Below, one piece after another: positions 34,001 through 44,064 of a stretch of 64,000 nt of DNA; positions within the stretch are counted from its first letter, which is position 1, and each line of letters opens with the position of its first letter. The notes under the pieces are model-generated. The model made no database searches. It had not been told where the DNA came from and saw only the letters and a program-made list of their open reading frames with translations. Location of the stretch: contig JAFTWA010000050.1 of the NCBI GenBank assembly GCA_017465565.1, forward strand, positions 1 to 64,000, written 5' to 3'. The DNA is from Tyzzerella sp. (GTDB lineage Bacteria > Bacillota > Clostridia > Lachnospirales > Lachnospiraceae). The translations under genes were made by a program, and so were the position numbers.

Positions 34001-34646
34001 AGAGAATAAAGGAAAATTAATTTTAACATCCATAATTACAATGTTGCCAATTCTTATTGGATTGATTTTATGGAATCAGCTCCCGGATAAGATGCCGACA
34101 CACTGGAATGCGGAAGGTGTAGTGGATGGCTGGAGCAGCAAAGGTTTTACCGTTTTTGGTCTGCCGCTCTTTTTGCTTGGCTGTCATTGGCTTTGTACGC
34201 TGGCAACAGCAGCAGACCCGAAAAAACAGAATCATTCAGGAAAGATTTTGGGCATTGTTTTTTGGATATGTCCGCTTGTGTCTGTATTTATGCTGATTTT
34301 AGTGTACGGCACTGCACTTGGTATGGAATTTAAAGTAGATACCTTAATGCTGATAGTTATGGGACTTATGTTTATAATAATAGGCAATTACTTACCAAAG
34401 TGTAAACAGAATTATACGATTGGGATTAAAGTGCCTTGGACATTGAATGATGAGGAAAACTGGAATTATACACATCGTCTGAGTGGAAAACTTTGGGTAA
34501 TCTGCGGGATTGTGGTTATGTTGTGTGTACTTCTGCCTGCAAATGTTATGAGTGTTGTTCTGGTAGCAGCACTGATAGTAACGGCAATTGTGCCAACGAT
34601 ATTCTCCTATGTGTTTTATAAAAAGAAGATGAAAAGTGGTGACTAA
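33993..34646 (+). CDS. SdpI-like membrane protein
   Basis: 217 residues, about six helices. DKMPTHWNAEGVVDGWSSKG and the second-half motif IGNYLPKCKQNYTIGIKVPW are hallmarks of SdpI/DUF1648 proteins. In Bacillus SdpI gives immunity to the SdpC toxin and signals by sequestering SdpR. Overlaps the repressor gene by 8 nt. Confidence 0.88.
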   Translation: MIKENKGKLILTSIITMLPILIGLILWNQLPDKMPTHWNAEGVVDGWSSKGFTVFGLPLFLLGCHWLCTLATAADPKKQNHSGKILGIVFWICPLVSVFMLILVYGTALGMEFKVDTLMLIVMGLMFIIIGNYLPKCKQNYTIGIKVPWTLNDEENWNYTHRLSGKLWVICGIVVMLCVLLPANVMSVVLVAALIVTAIVPTIFSYVFYKKKMKSGD

Positions 34647-34647
34647 G

Positions 34648-35526
34648 ATGAATGCAATTCAGACTACAAATTTAACAAAATATTACGGGAAATCCAGAGG
34701 AATCGAAGAGTTAAATCTCACCGTGAAGAAAGGACAGTTCTTTGGCTTTATTGGCCCAAATGGTGCTGGAAAAAGCACGACCATTCGAACACTTTTGGGT
34801 CTTATTAAGAGCAGCGGCGGAAGTGGAACTGTCTTGGGGTTTGACATTGCAAAAGAAAAAGAAGGAATTCTAAAACGTGTCGGCTATCTGCCATCGGAAG
34901 CTATGTTTTATTCTGGCATGCGAGTGCGTGATGTGTTGAAATTTTCGGCAGATTTGCGCAAAGCCAATTGTAAGGAAGAGGCAGAAATATTATGTCAGAG
35001 ATTACAACTGGATACCTCCAAAAAGGTGGAGGAACTTTCTTTTGGAAATAAGAAAAAGGTGTCTATTGTATGTGCACTTCAGCATAAACCAGAGCTCCTG
35101 ATTTTAGACGAACCAACCAGTGGCTTAGACCCGCTGATGCAGAGAGAATTTTTTGAAATATTAAAAGAACGTAATGCGGAGGGTACGACCATATTTTTGT
35201 CTTCTCATGTGCTGTCTGAGATTCAGCGAAACTGTACTCACGCAGCGATTATTCGGGAAGGAAGACTCATCGCATGTGACAGTGTAGAAAAACTTTCCCA
35301 GACCAATGCAAAACGAATTCAGATTCAGGGAAATGTAGATATTGCTAGTTTAGAGAATATTCGCGATATGAAGCAGACAGAGCATGGCATTAGTTTCCTT
35401 TATGGTGGAGACGTGAATGTACTCTTACGAGTTCTTGCGAAGCAGTCGGTTCAGGATTTGTCCATATCAGAGCCTGATTTGGAAGAAATCTTTATGCACT
35501 ACTATCTGGATGGAGGTGAGGAGTAA
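34648..35526 (+). CDS. ABC transporter ATP-binding protein
   Basis: 292 residues. Walker A GPNGAGKST, signature VEELSFGNKKKVSIVCALQ (LSFGN instead of LSGGQ), Walker B LLILDEPTSGLD. ABC-2 type with a C-terminal extension after the nucleotide domain. ATG 34648 chosen; a GTG at 34636 would overlap the previous gene. Pairs with the permease that overlaps its stop. Confidence 0.9.
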   Translation: MNAIQTTNLTKYYGKSRGIEELNLTVKKGQFFGFIGPNGAGKSTTIRTLLGLIKSSGGSGTVLGFDIAKEKEGILKRVGYLPSEAMFYSGMRVRDVLKFSADLRKANCKEEAEILCQRLQLDTSKKVEELSFGNKKKVSIVCALQHKPELLILDEPTSGLDPLMQREFFEILKERNAEGTTIFLSSHVLSEIQRNCTHAAIIREGRLIACDSVEKLSQTNAKRIQIQGNVDIASLENIRDMKQTEHGISFLYGGDVNVLLRVLAKQSVQDLSISEPDLEEIFMHYYLDGGEE

Positions 35527-36311
35527 TGACAATGGTGAAACATGAATTAAGGCAGAATAGGATTTCGTTATCTGTTTGGACGTTAGCGATTGGATTTTTA
35601 ATCTCCGTTTGCATCTTTCTGTATCCAGAGATGAAAGGTGAAATGGAAAGCATGAGCGACGTCTTTGCCTCTATGGGAAGTTTTACTGAAGCCTTTGGAA
35701 TGGATAAAGTCAGTTTCGGAACCTTGCTTGGTTATTATTCTATAGAATGTGGAAATGTGCTTGGTCTTGGAGGAGCTTTCTTTGCGGCATTATGCGGTGT
35801 ATCAGCCTTGGCGAAGGAAGAAAAGGAGCACACAGCAGAATTTCTCCTTACTCACCCGGTAAGCAGAACTCGTATTATTACAGATAAACTGATTGCTGTA
35901 ATACTTCAGATTCTTATTTTAAATGTAGTTGTATATGCTCTTGTGGCAGGGTCTATGGCAATAATCGAAGAAAATGTTCCGTGGAAAGAAGTCACACTTT
36001 TGCACTTGGCATATTTGTTTTTGCAGATTGAACTTGCAGGAATCTGTTTTGGATTTTCTGCATTCCTGCGACGAGGAAGTCTGGGAATCGGGCTTGGAGT
36101 TGCAATCATGATGTATTTTATCAATCTCATTGCAAATATAACAGAGAGCGCTGAGTTCCTGAAGTACATAACTCCTTTTGGATACGCGGATGGGGCAGAA
36201 ATCGTGTCAGAGGTTGCCCTGGATGAGAAGTTGATTGTACTGGGGATGCTATATTGCGTTATCGGTATTATAATTGCATATTGGAAATATTCCAAAAAGG
36301 ATATTGCATAA
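35526..36311 (+). CDS. ABC-2 type permease
   Basis: 261 residues, six hydrophobic spans. KEEKEHTAEFLLTHPVSRTR is the cytoplasmic loop typical of ABC-2 exporters. Starts within the ATPase stop. With SdpR/SdpI-like proteins and the ATPase it probably forms a peptide-toxin or antimicrobial defence/export unit. Confidence 0.88.
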   Translation: MTMVKHELRQNRISLSVWTLAIGFLISVCIFLYPEMKGEMESMSDVFASMGSFTEAFGMDKVSFGTLLGYYSIECGNVLGLGGAFFAALCGVSALAKEEKEHTAEFLLTHPVSRTRIITDKLIAVILQILILNVVVYALVAGSMAIIEENVPWKEVTLLHLAYLFLQIELAGICFGFSAFLRRGSLGIGLGVAIMMYFINLIANITESAEFLKYITPFGYADGAEIVSEVALDEKLIVLGMLYCVIGIIIAYWKYSKKDIA

Positions 36312-37091
36312 CTATATATCCCGATATTGTGTGGGAGATTTACCAGTCATTTTCTTGAAATTGTGGTTAAAACTGCGTATACTTTGAAATCCACTCTCAT
36401 AAGCGATATCGGTGACTGATTTATCCGTTTCTGTGAGCAGCATAAGAGCGTGCTCCAGTCTATATGAATTCAGATAGTCATTAAACGACATATGAAAGAT
36501 TTTATGAAAATATCTGGAAATATAACAATAATCATATCCAGATATTTTCGCTAAATCTGCTAAATCAAGCTTGTTTTGAAAGTTGTTTGCAATATAGTCT
36601 GTGATAGTGCGCATTAGTAGATCACTTTTTGTAGACAATTCTTTTAATTTCACATTGTTGCAGTACTCAGCACAGACAGCATACAAACATGATTTTAGGA
36701 TATAAGTTTCTGGACACTCTTTTGTGAGGAGTGTTGTCTTTAAATAATTTTCAATCTCAGGACGGCAGCGAAATTTAAAATGTTCGCCCGTCTTATTTTT
36801 TGTCTGTTTTTCAAAAGCGTGGACAAAATCGCCGGAAAATACACCTACCCAGGCTTTAGATTCGCCGAGAGTGTGATAAGCATGGATTTCGTTGGACAGG
36901 CATAGGCCGAACTCATTTGCACGCAGAACGTCGGTTTTGCCATTAATCGTACATTCAACTTCACCAGATATAACATAAATAAGTTCAAAATTTTTATGAA
37001 AATGATAGTTCCATTTAATATTTTTGTAAATGCATACATTATAGGAATAATTACTTAAACAGTTTTGGGGCTGATGAAAAAGCACATTCAT
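36312..37091 (-). CDS. AraC-family regulator next to arabinofuranosidase
   Basis: 259 residues. An N-terminal cupin (NYHFHKNFELIYVISGEVEC) binds a sugar, and two C-terminal HTHs (LADLAKISGYDYCYISRYFH, VTDIAYESGFQSIRSFNHNF) bind DNA. Divergent from the GH51 gene over 113 bp, so likely its regulator. Confidence 0.9.
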   Translation of the reverse strand: MNVLFHQPQNCLSNYSYNVCIYKNIKWNYHFHKNFELIYVISGEVECTINGKTDVLRANEFGLCLSNEIHAYHTLGESKAWVGVFSGDFVHAFEKQTKNKTGEHFKFRCRPEIENYLKTTLLTKECPETYILKSCLYAVCAEYCNNVKLKELSTKSDLLMRTITDYIANNFQNKLDLADLAKISGYDYCYISRYFHKIFHMSFNDYLNSYRLEHALMLLTETDKSVTDIAYESGFQSIRSFNHNFKKMTGKSPTQYRDI

Positions 37092-37168
37092 GGTTTCACC
37101 TCGAAAAAGACAAGATTTTGCTATTATAGTACAATGGATAGCAAGAATATGTCAATAAAATGCGATAG

Positions 37169-38713
<1,545 letters not shown>

Positions 38714-38729
38714 AGAAAATATTCTTGAC

Positions 38730-38758
38730 TTGAATATGTTTTGTCGTGATGTTATAAT
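38730..38758 (+). promoter_or_regulatory. Promoter of the Rpn gene
   Basis: TTGAAT (38730-38735), 17-bp spacer, TATAAT (38753-38758). It leaves a leader of about 200 nt before 38964. Confidence 0.6.
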
Positions 38759-38843
38759 CATGGCAAAGCATATTTTCTTTTGCAAAGCGTTTGGCACTTT
38801 GCATTCTAAGAGGGAGAATCCCTATCAATAAGACATTTCATCA

Positions 38844-38955
38844 TAACTGCGAGAGTCGATAAGATGCAGTTATATCAGAAAATTCATGCTTTTAAAATCA
38901 CATTAACAAAAGCAGGAGTTTTCTAAGTTGGATGGCTCCTGCCACGAACAGGAGG
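38844..38955 (+). promoter_or_regulatory. Leader RNA with possible SD-sequestering switch
   Basis: TAACTGC/GCAGTTA (38844-38850, 38866-38872) forms a first hairpin. CTCCTG (38936-38941) can pair either with CAGGAG (38913-38918) upstream or with CAGGAG (38949-38954), which is the Shine-Dalgarno of the Rpn gene. The two pairings exclude each other. No known riboswitch class recognised. Confidence 0.45.
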
Positions 38956-38963
38956 AATTGCAT

Positions 38964-39917
38964 ATGGGAAAAGATGCGGGCTGGAAAGGTTTCTTTTCAG
39001 ACGATGAACGTTACGCAGATGTTATTAATGGCATTGGATGTAAGGGGAAGCAAGTTGTAAAAAAAGAAGATTTGCAGGAAATGGATACGCAGACGGGATT
39101 TTTGCGTGGTCCGAAGTTTATTCGGAAATTACCATCGTTGAAGAAAAAGAACGTGAAGATTCGTGATTGTGTTCGAAAGGTTGCGTTTGGGATAAATTTT
39201 ATGATTGTTGGAATAGAAAACCAAGAGACAATCGATTATTCCATTCCGCTAAGAAGTATGTCGCATGATGTTGGAACATACGAAAAGCAGGCGGCGAAAA
39301 TACGAAAAGAAGTCAGGAAGAATCATAAGGGATTAACAGCAGGAGAATATCTTTATGGATTTCGGAAGGATAGTAGGTTGTATTCTTCGGTAACGATAGT
39401 GTTGTATTCGGGTTCAAAAACGTGGGATGGACCAAGGTCATTGCATGAAATGTTGGATTTTACGGACATACCAGAAGAAATGCAACAAATGGTAGCGGAT
39501 TATAAAATCAATCTTGTAGAAATTCGAAAATTAGAAGATACAAGCGTGTTCAAAACGGATGTGCGTCATGTCTTTGATTTTATCCGATATTCTAACGATA
39601 AAAGAGCCTTGAAACAGTTAGTTGAAAATGATGATTACTATAAAAATATGGAAGAAGATGCATTTGATGTGGCAGTTCAATATACAAATGCAACGGAGTT
39701 AATTGAAGCAAAAGAATATTACGAAAAGGAGGGTGTTGTTGATATGTGTAGAGCGCTGACAGAATTGATAGAGGATGGAAGAGAAGAAGGAAGAGATGAA
39801 AAACTCAAGGAACTAGTAGAAAAGAAAGTGAGAAAAGGTCTTTCGGTTCCTGAGATTGCGGAGATATTTGAGGAAAGTGAAATGACAATCGCTGAGATTG
39901 TAAAAAAATTGCAATAA
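38964..39917 (+). CDS. Rpn-family recombination-promoting nuclease/putative transposase
   Basis: 317 residues from ATG 38964, which follows CAGGAGG. The N-terminus with ERYADVINGIGCKGKQVVKK is the start of the PD-(D/E)XK Rpn/YhgA-like domain. The C-terminus has the family's Glu/Lys helix (EDGREEGRDEKLKELVEKKV) and a short terminal HTH-like segment (LSVPEIAEIFEESEMTIAEI). Rpn proteins are RecA-independent DNA nucleases, often multicopy and variable. It is a lone gene. Confidence 0.85.
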   Translation: MGKDAGWKGFFSDDERYADVINGIGCKGKQVVKKEDLQEMDTQTGFLRGPKFIRKLPSLKKKNVKIRDCVRKVAFGINFMIVGIENQETIDYSIPLRSMSHDVGTYEKQAAKIRKEVRKNHKGLTAGEYLYGFRKDSRLYSSVTIVLYSGSKTWDGPRSLHEMLDFTDIPEEMQQMVADYKINLVEIRKLEDTSVFKTDVRHVFDFIRYSNDKRALKQLVENDDYYKNMEEDAFDVAVQYTNATELIEAKEYYEKEGVVDMCRALTELIEDGREEGRDEKLKELVEKKVRKGLSVPEIAEIFEESEMTIAEIVKKLQ

Positions 39918-40023
39918 AATTCTATAACCTTACGGAGTAAGAAATATATTGCTAGAGTGTAGCAGAAAAGAGGAATCTGTGTTATACTTTACCTGACTTT
40001 AAAATATGCAGGAGGATACTACT

Positions 40024-40398
40024 ATGCAGAAATTTGTGGAAAAGAAACGTACAGCACTCTTTGGATTGCCAATTTATTTTACTACATACACAATTACAGA
40101 AGAACTTTTACAGATTAGAAAAGGACTTCTCAAGATCACAGAGAATGATTGTTACTTATACAAAATCCAAGACGTTACATTAACAATGTCTTTATTGGAA
40201 AGAATTTTTGGACTTAGTACAATCATTTGTCACACAGGTGACACAACAGACCCAATCATCACGTTAGAGCACATCAAAAATGGAGCAGAAATCAAAGATT
40301 ACCTAATCAAGACTTCTGATGAAATGAGATTAAAGCGCAGAACAATTAATACGTTAAATATCAATGCAGATGATTTGGATGACGCATTAGAGGAATAA
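40024..40398 (+). CDS. PH-domain (YdbT/DUF304-like) protein
   Basis: 124 residues: FGLPIYFTTYTITEELLQIR, then RKGLLKITENDCYLYKIQDV and GLSTIICHTGDTTDPIITLE follow the bacterial PH-like pattern, in which ITEELL...LYKIQDV is characteristic. No membrane segment. Start has AGGAGG. Function unknown. Confidence 0.75.
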   Translation: MQKFVEKKRTALFGLPIYFTTYTITEELLQIRKGLLKITENDCYLYKIQDVTLTMSLLERIFGLSTIICHTGDTTDPIITLEHIKNGAEIKDYLIKTSDEMRLKRRTINTLNINADDLDDALEE

Positions 40399-40411
40399 TT
40401 CCAATGAAAGA

Positions 40412-40440
40412 AAAACGGCTGGCAAAGCGCCAGCCGTTTT
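40412..40440. terminator. Bidirectional-looking terminator
   Basis: AAAACGGCTGGC (40412-40423) and GCCAGCCGTTTT (40429-40440), loop AAAGC. Strong GC stem with A and T flanks. Confidence 0.85.
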
Positions 40441-40497
40441 CTAGAGAAAGAGGAATATTTATGTTAACGATGAAATCGAAATTGTTAGTCGAAGTCC

Positions 40498-40532
40498 AAC
40501 AATCGTAAATAAATACTTAAGTGCGATTGTTG
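40498..40532. repeat. 9-bp inverted repeat
   Basis: CAACAATCG and CGATTGTTG, 17-nt loop that itself holds ACTTAAGT. No T tract. Possible operator upstream of maf. Confidence 0.45.
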
Positions 40533-40647
40533 TCTTCATTTGATATTATTATTATATGCGGGAAATGTGAGTAAAATATGTCGAATTTGGAAAACATTTC
40601 TAAAAAATCTAAAGAAATTCATAAGAAAGAATAAGAGGAGTCTGAAG

Positions 40648-41229
40648 ATGGGAAATAAGAGAATTATCTTAGCTTCTGCGTCGCCGAGAAGACGTGAACT
40701 TTTAGCGCAGGCAGGTTACGAATTTGAGATACAGGTGAGTCACAAGGAGGAAGTGTATACGAGTACAGAACCGGCAGAAATTGTAAAAGAACTGGCACTT
40801 CTGAAAGCAAAAGATATTGCGGAGAAGAATGACGCGAAAAACGTAATCGTAATTGGTGCAGACACAGTGGTGGCACATAAAGGTGAAATTCTTGGAAAGC
40901 CACAGTCAAAAGAAGAAGCGTTTCGGATGATAAAAGGCTATCAGGGAGATAAGCATCAGGTTTATACTGGGGTGGCAATTCTGGATTACGATGCTGAGGG
41001 TAATGAAAAAATAGTTAATCACGCCGTGAAAACAGATGTATATGTCAATCCGATGACCGACGAGGAAATCTGGAATTATATCGAAAGCGATAACGTGATG
41101 GACAAAGCAGGAAGCTACGGAATCCAGAGCGGATTTGCAATTCATATTGAGAAGATTGAGGGAGACTACTTTAACGTAGTGGGACTTCCCATTTCATATA
41201 TTTACGAAGAACTTAAGAAGAGGGAATGA
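40648..41229 (+). CDS. maf: Maf-family nucleotide pyrophosphatase
   Basis: 193 residues. ILASASPRRRELL at the start and VIGADTVVAHKGEILGKPQS are Maf signatures; YGIQSGFAIHIEKIEGDYFN closes the fold. It hydrolyses non-canonical nucleoside triphosphates and is linked to septum formation. ATG 40648 follows AGAGGAG; the longer frame is not supported. Its stop overlaps or abuts the ABC importer. Confidence 0.95.
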   Translation: MGNKRIILASASPRRRELLAQAGYEFEIQVSHKEEVYTSTEPAEIVKELALLKAKDIAEKNDAKNVIVIGADTVVAHKGEILGKPQSKEEAFRMIKGYQGDKHQVYTGVAILDYDAEGNEKIVNHAVKTDVYVNPMTDEEIWNYIESDNVMDKAGSYGIQSGFAIHIEKIEGDYFNVVGLPISYIYEELKKRE

Positions 41230-41237
41230 GGAAAATA

Positions 41238-42194
41238 ATGAAAAGAATACTTGCTATTTTGATGGTAGCGATAATATTGATTATGTCAGGGTGTTCAGAA
41301 AGTAAGACGCAGGGGGTGTCGAAGAACCAAGAGGATAAAGTCACGTTCACGGATGACCTTGGACGTGAGGTGACTGTGGAAAATCCGCAGAGAGTAGCAG
41401 CCTTACTCGGAAGTTTTGCAGATATGTGGTTTTTGGCAGGAGGAACCGTATGTGCCTCAGCTGACGATGCCTGGGATAATTTTCAATTAGATATGCCAGC
41501 CGACGCGGTAAATTTGGGGAAAACAAAAAGCTTGAATCTGGAAAAACTATTTGCGGCAGAACCGGATTTTATCATCGCAAGCACGAATACAAAGATAGAT
41601 TTGGAATGGAAAGAAACTTTGGAGAACGCAAAGATTCCAACAGCTTATTTTGATGTGTCTGACTTTGACGACTATCTCCGCGTGCTAAAAATATGTACTG
41701 ATATTACGGGAAGAGAAGATTTATATGAGAAAAATGGACTTTCTATACAGAAGCAAATAGAAGAGACCATAAAGAAAAGTGAAGATAGAATTGAAAAAGA
41801 GGGTGCGCCAAAAGTGCTTATCCTTCGCATTTCTGCAGCAAGTGTTCACGCAAAAAACAGTCAGGGAAATGTTTTGGGCGAGATGTTAAAAAAACTTGAC
41901 TGTGAGAATATTGCAGACAGCGATAAAACCCTATTGGAGAATATCAGTGTCGAGCACATTTTGAAGCAAGATCCTGATTTCATCTTTTTTGTTCAGCATG
42001 GAGATGATAAAGAGGCTGCCGATGCGAATATCGATAATTTTATTTCCGAAAATCCAGCATGGCAGGAGTTGACTGCAGTAAAAGCGGGAAGAGTTTACAG
42101 CATGGAAAAGGAGCTTTTCAATCTGAAGCCAAATGAGCGCTGGGCAGAAGCTTATGAAAAGCTGGAGGGAATTTTGAACGATGAACAAGAGTAG
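41238..42194 (+). CDS. ABC transporter substrate-binding lipoprotein (FecB/BtuF type)
   Basis: 318 residues. The lipobox LIMSGC follows a hydrophobic signal. The core is a cluster A-II periplasmic-binding fold: FTDDLGREVTVENPQRVAAL, LNLEKLFAAEPDFIIAST. ATG 41238 has TGAGG upstream; ATG 41226, overlapping the maf stop, is also possible. Its substrate could be an iron chelate, cobalamin, heme or, given the molybdoenzyme cluster downstream, molybdate, since some type II importers carry it. The last 14 nt overlap the permease. Confidence 0.88.
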   Translation: MKRILAILMVAIILIMSGCSESKTQGVSKNQEDKVTFTDDLGREVTVENPQRVAALLGSFADMWFLAGGTVCASADDAWDNFQLDMPADAVNLGKTKSLNLEKLFAAEPDFIIASTNTKIDLEWKETLENAKIPTAYFDVSDFDDYLRVLKICTDITGREDLYEKNGLSIQKQIEETIKKSEDRIEKEGAPKVLILRISAASVHAKNSQGNVLGEMLKKLDCENIADSDKTLLENISVEHILKQDPDFIFFVQHGDDKEAADANIDNFISENPAWQELTAVKAGRVYSMEKELFNLKPNERWAEAYEKLEGILNDEQE

Positions 42195-43176
42195 AAAACG
42201 GATTTTTATAGCAGTGGCGGTGTTGCTTGTTTTAGGAATCATATTGAGTGTCTCCCTGGGAGCAGTTTGCCTGACACCGGCCCAATTGGTGAATGCCATA
42301 AAAAATGGTTCTGGAAGTGGGCTGGAAGGTAATATTTTTTGGTATGTGAGAGTGCCGCGGACGATTGCCTGTCTTCTTGCAGGAGCAGGACTTGCAGTTT
42401 CCGGTGTTGTAATTCAAAGTGTTCTTTCCAATAAATTGGCGTCGCCTGGAATTATTGGTGTAAATGCAGGAGCAGGATTTGCCGTTACAGTTTGCTGTGC
42501 ACTTGGAGCGTTGAGTGGCTGGGCCCTCGCGGGCAGTGCGTTTATTGGTGCGCTCTTGGCGGTACTCCTGGTGGTAGGTGCGGCACAGAAAATGAATGCC
42601 TCCAGAACAACGGTAATTCTCGGGGGAGTTGCCGTGAATAGCTTTCTGAATGCAGGCTCCGAAGCAATTATTACACTGTTTCCAGATATAGGAGTAATGA
42701 GCAGCGACTTTCGTGTGGGCGGTTTTACATCGGTCACGATGACCCGATTATTGCCGGCTGGTATTTTAATTCTTATCGGACTTTGCGTATTATTTACATT
42801 ATGTAACGAACTCGACCTGATGAATCTGGGAGAAGAGACCGCCCAGGGGCTGGGACTTCCAGTGAAAAAGATGCGTACTATATTTCTAGCTGTGGCGGCT
42901 CTTCTTGCAGGGGCCAGCGTGAGTTTTGCAGGACTCTTGGGATTTGTAGGGCTTATTATTCCACATATTGCAAGAAGACTTGTGGGCGGAGAGAATAGAC
43001 ATTTGCTCCCATTCTGCGCCATAGGCGGTGCGGCATTTGTGGTGCTGTGCGATCTGGCTGCAAGACTTGTTTTTCAGCCTTACGAGATACCAGTCGGAAT
43101 TTTGATGTCCTTCATCGGCGGGCCATTTTTTGTTTTCTTATTATTCAAAAACAAAGGAGGGCATAGACGTGATTGA
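42181..43176 (+). CDS. FecCD-type ABC permease
   Basis: 331 residues, ten predicted helices. RVPRTIACLLAGAGLAVSGV, then NKLASPGIIGVNAGAGFAV and FVGLIIPHIARRLVGGENRH are the family's diagnostic stretches. Forms the channel of the type II importer with its neighbours. Confidence 0.95.
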   Translation: MNKSRKRIFIAVAVLLVLGIILSVSLGAVCLTPAQLVNAIKNGSGSGLEGNIFWYVRVPRTIACLLAGAGLAVSGVVIQSVLSNKLASPGIIGVNAGAGFAVTVCCALGALSGWALAGSAFIGALLAVLLVVGAAQKMNASRTTVILGGVAVNSFLNAGSEAIITLFPDIGVMSSDFRVGGFTSVTMTRLLPAGILILIGLCVLFTLCNELDLMNLGEETAQGLGLPVKKMRTIFLAVAALLAGASVSFAGLLGFVGLIIPHIARRLVGGENRHLLPFCAIGGAAFVVLCDLAARLVFQPYEIPVGILMSFIGGPFFVFLLFKNKGGHRRD

Positions 43177-43930
43177 GATGAAAAATGTATGTGCAGGCTA
43201 CGGAAACGAAGAAGTATTACATAATATAAATCTTTCTATTGAACCAGGGAAGGTAACTGTTTTGGTGGGACCGAATGGCTGTGGGAAAAGTACTCTTTTA
43301 AAATCTATAATTCGGTTGAATCCGCATACGTCGGGAACAATCGCAGTTGATGGGGATTTGATTGAGAAGTTGGATTCCAGTGCTCTTGCGCAGAGAATTT
43401 CCTATCTTCCGCAAGGGAAAAAAGTGCCTGATATTACGGTAAGACGAATGGTACTTCACGGAAGATTTACTTACCTTAAATATCCAAGACATTATAGAAA
43501 ACAGGATTATGAGATGGCACAAAAAGCAATGGAGTGGGTTGGAATAGAAGAATTGGCAGAAAAAAATGTAAGTCAGCTTTCAGGAGGAACCCAGCAAAAG
43601 GTATACATCGCCATGGCTTTGGCACAGGATACACCGGTGATTCTGATGGACGAGCCGACCGCGTATTTGGACATTGGGCACCAGATGAAATTAATGGAGA
43701 CTGCAAAGGCTTTGGCGGCGAAGGGAAAAGCAGTCGTTATGGTGCTTCACGACCTTACGCAGGCATTTCGCTTTGCAGATCGAATTGTTGTGATGTCAGA
43801 AGGGGAAATCGTGGCGCAGGGCATGCCGGAAGAGGTATACCAAAGTGCGGTAATAGATACTACGTTTCGTGTCTGTGTGGAACGCATGTTTACTGAATCT
43901 GGATGGCAGTATTTTTATAAAAGTGAATAA
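43169..43930 (+). CDS. ABC importer ATPase (FepC/BtuD type)
   Basis: 253 residues from GTG 43169, chosen because AAAGGAGG lies 8 nt upstream. Walker A GPNGCGKST, signature QLSGGTQQKVYIAMAL, Walker B VILMDEPTAYLD, H-loop VMVLHDLTQAFRF. Completes the importer of 41238-43930. Confidence 0.95.
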   Translation: MIEMKNVCAGYGNEEVLHNINLSIEPGKVTVLVGPNGCGKSTLLKSIIRLNPHTSGTIAVDGDLIEKLDSSALAQRISYLPQGKKVPDITVRRMVLHGRFTYLKYPRHYRKQDYEMAQKAMEWVGIEELAEKNVSQLSGGTQQKVYIAMALAQDTPVILMDEPTAYLDIGHQMKLMETAKALAAKGKAVVMVLHDLTQAFRFADRIVVMSEGEIVAQGMPEEVYQSAVIDTTFRVCVERMFTESGWQYFYKSE

Positions 43931-43976
43931 AAGAGGCTTATAGATATAATCTATGAGTGTGATAAGTAACAATGAT

Positions 43977-44011
43977 AAGATTCCATGATTAATTTCGTGG
44001 AATCTTTTTGC
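43977..44011 (+). terminator. Rho-independent terminator
   Basis: AAGATTCCA (43977-43985) with TGGAATCTT (43998-44006) and T run. Separates the importer from asrABC. Confidence 0.8.
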
Positions 44012-44064
44012 ATATGCTGATAAAATGGTATTAGGAGAAATTTATAATTTAGAAAGGAGCCACC

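Noticed and set aside
38714..38963. Known riboswitch (lysine, T-box, cobalamin) before the Rpn gene
   Set aside because: None of the conserved boxes of these classes is present; only the competing hairpins can be supported.
40461..40635. Two tiny ORFs (15 and 18 codons) before maf
   Set aside because: Short, without clear ribosome sites for both and without conserved features; not enough support.
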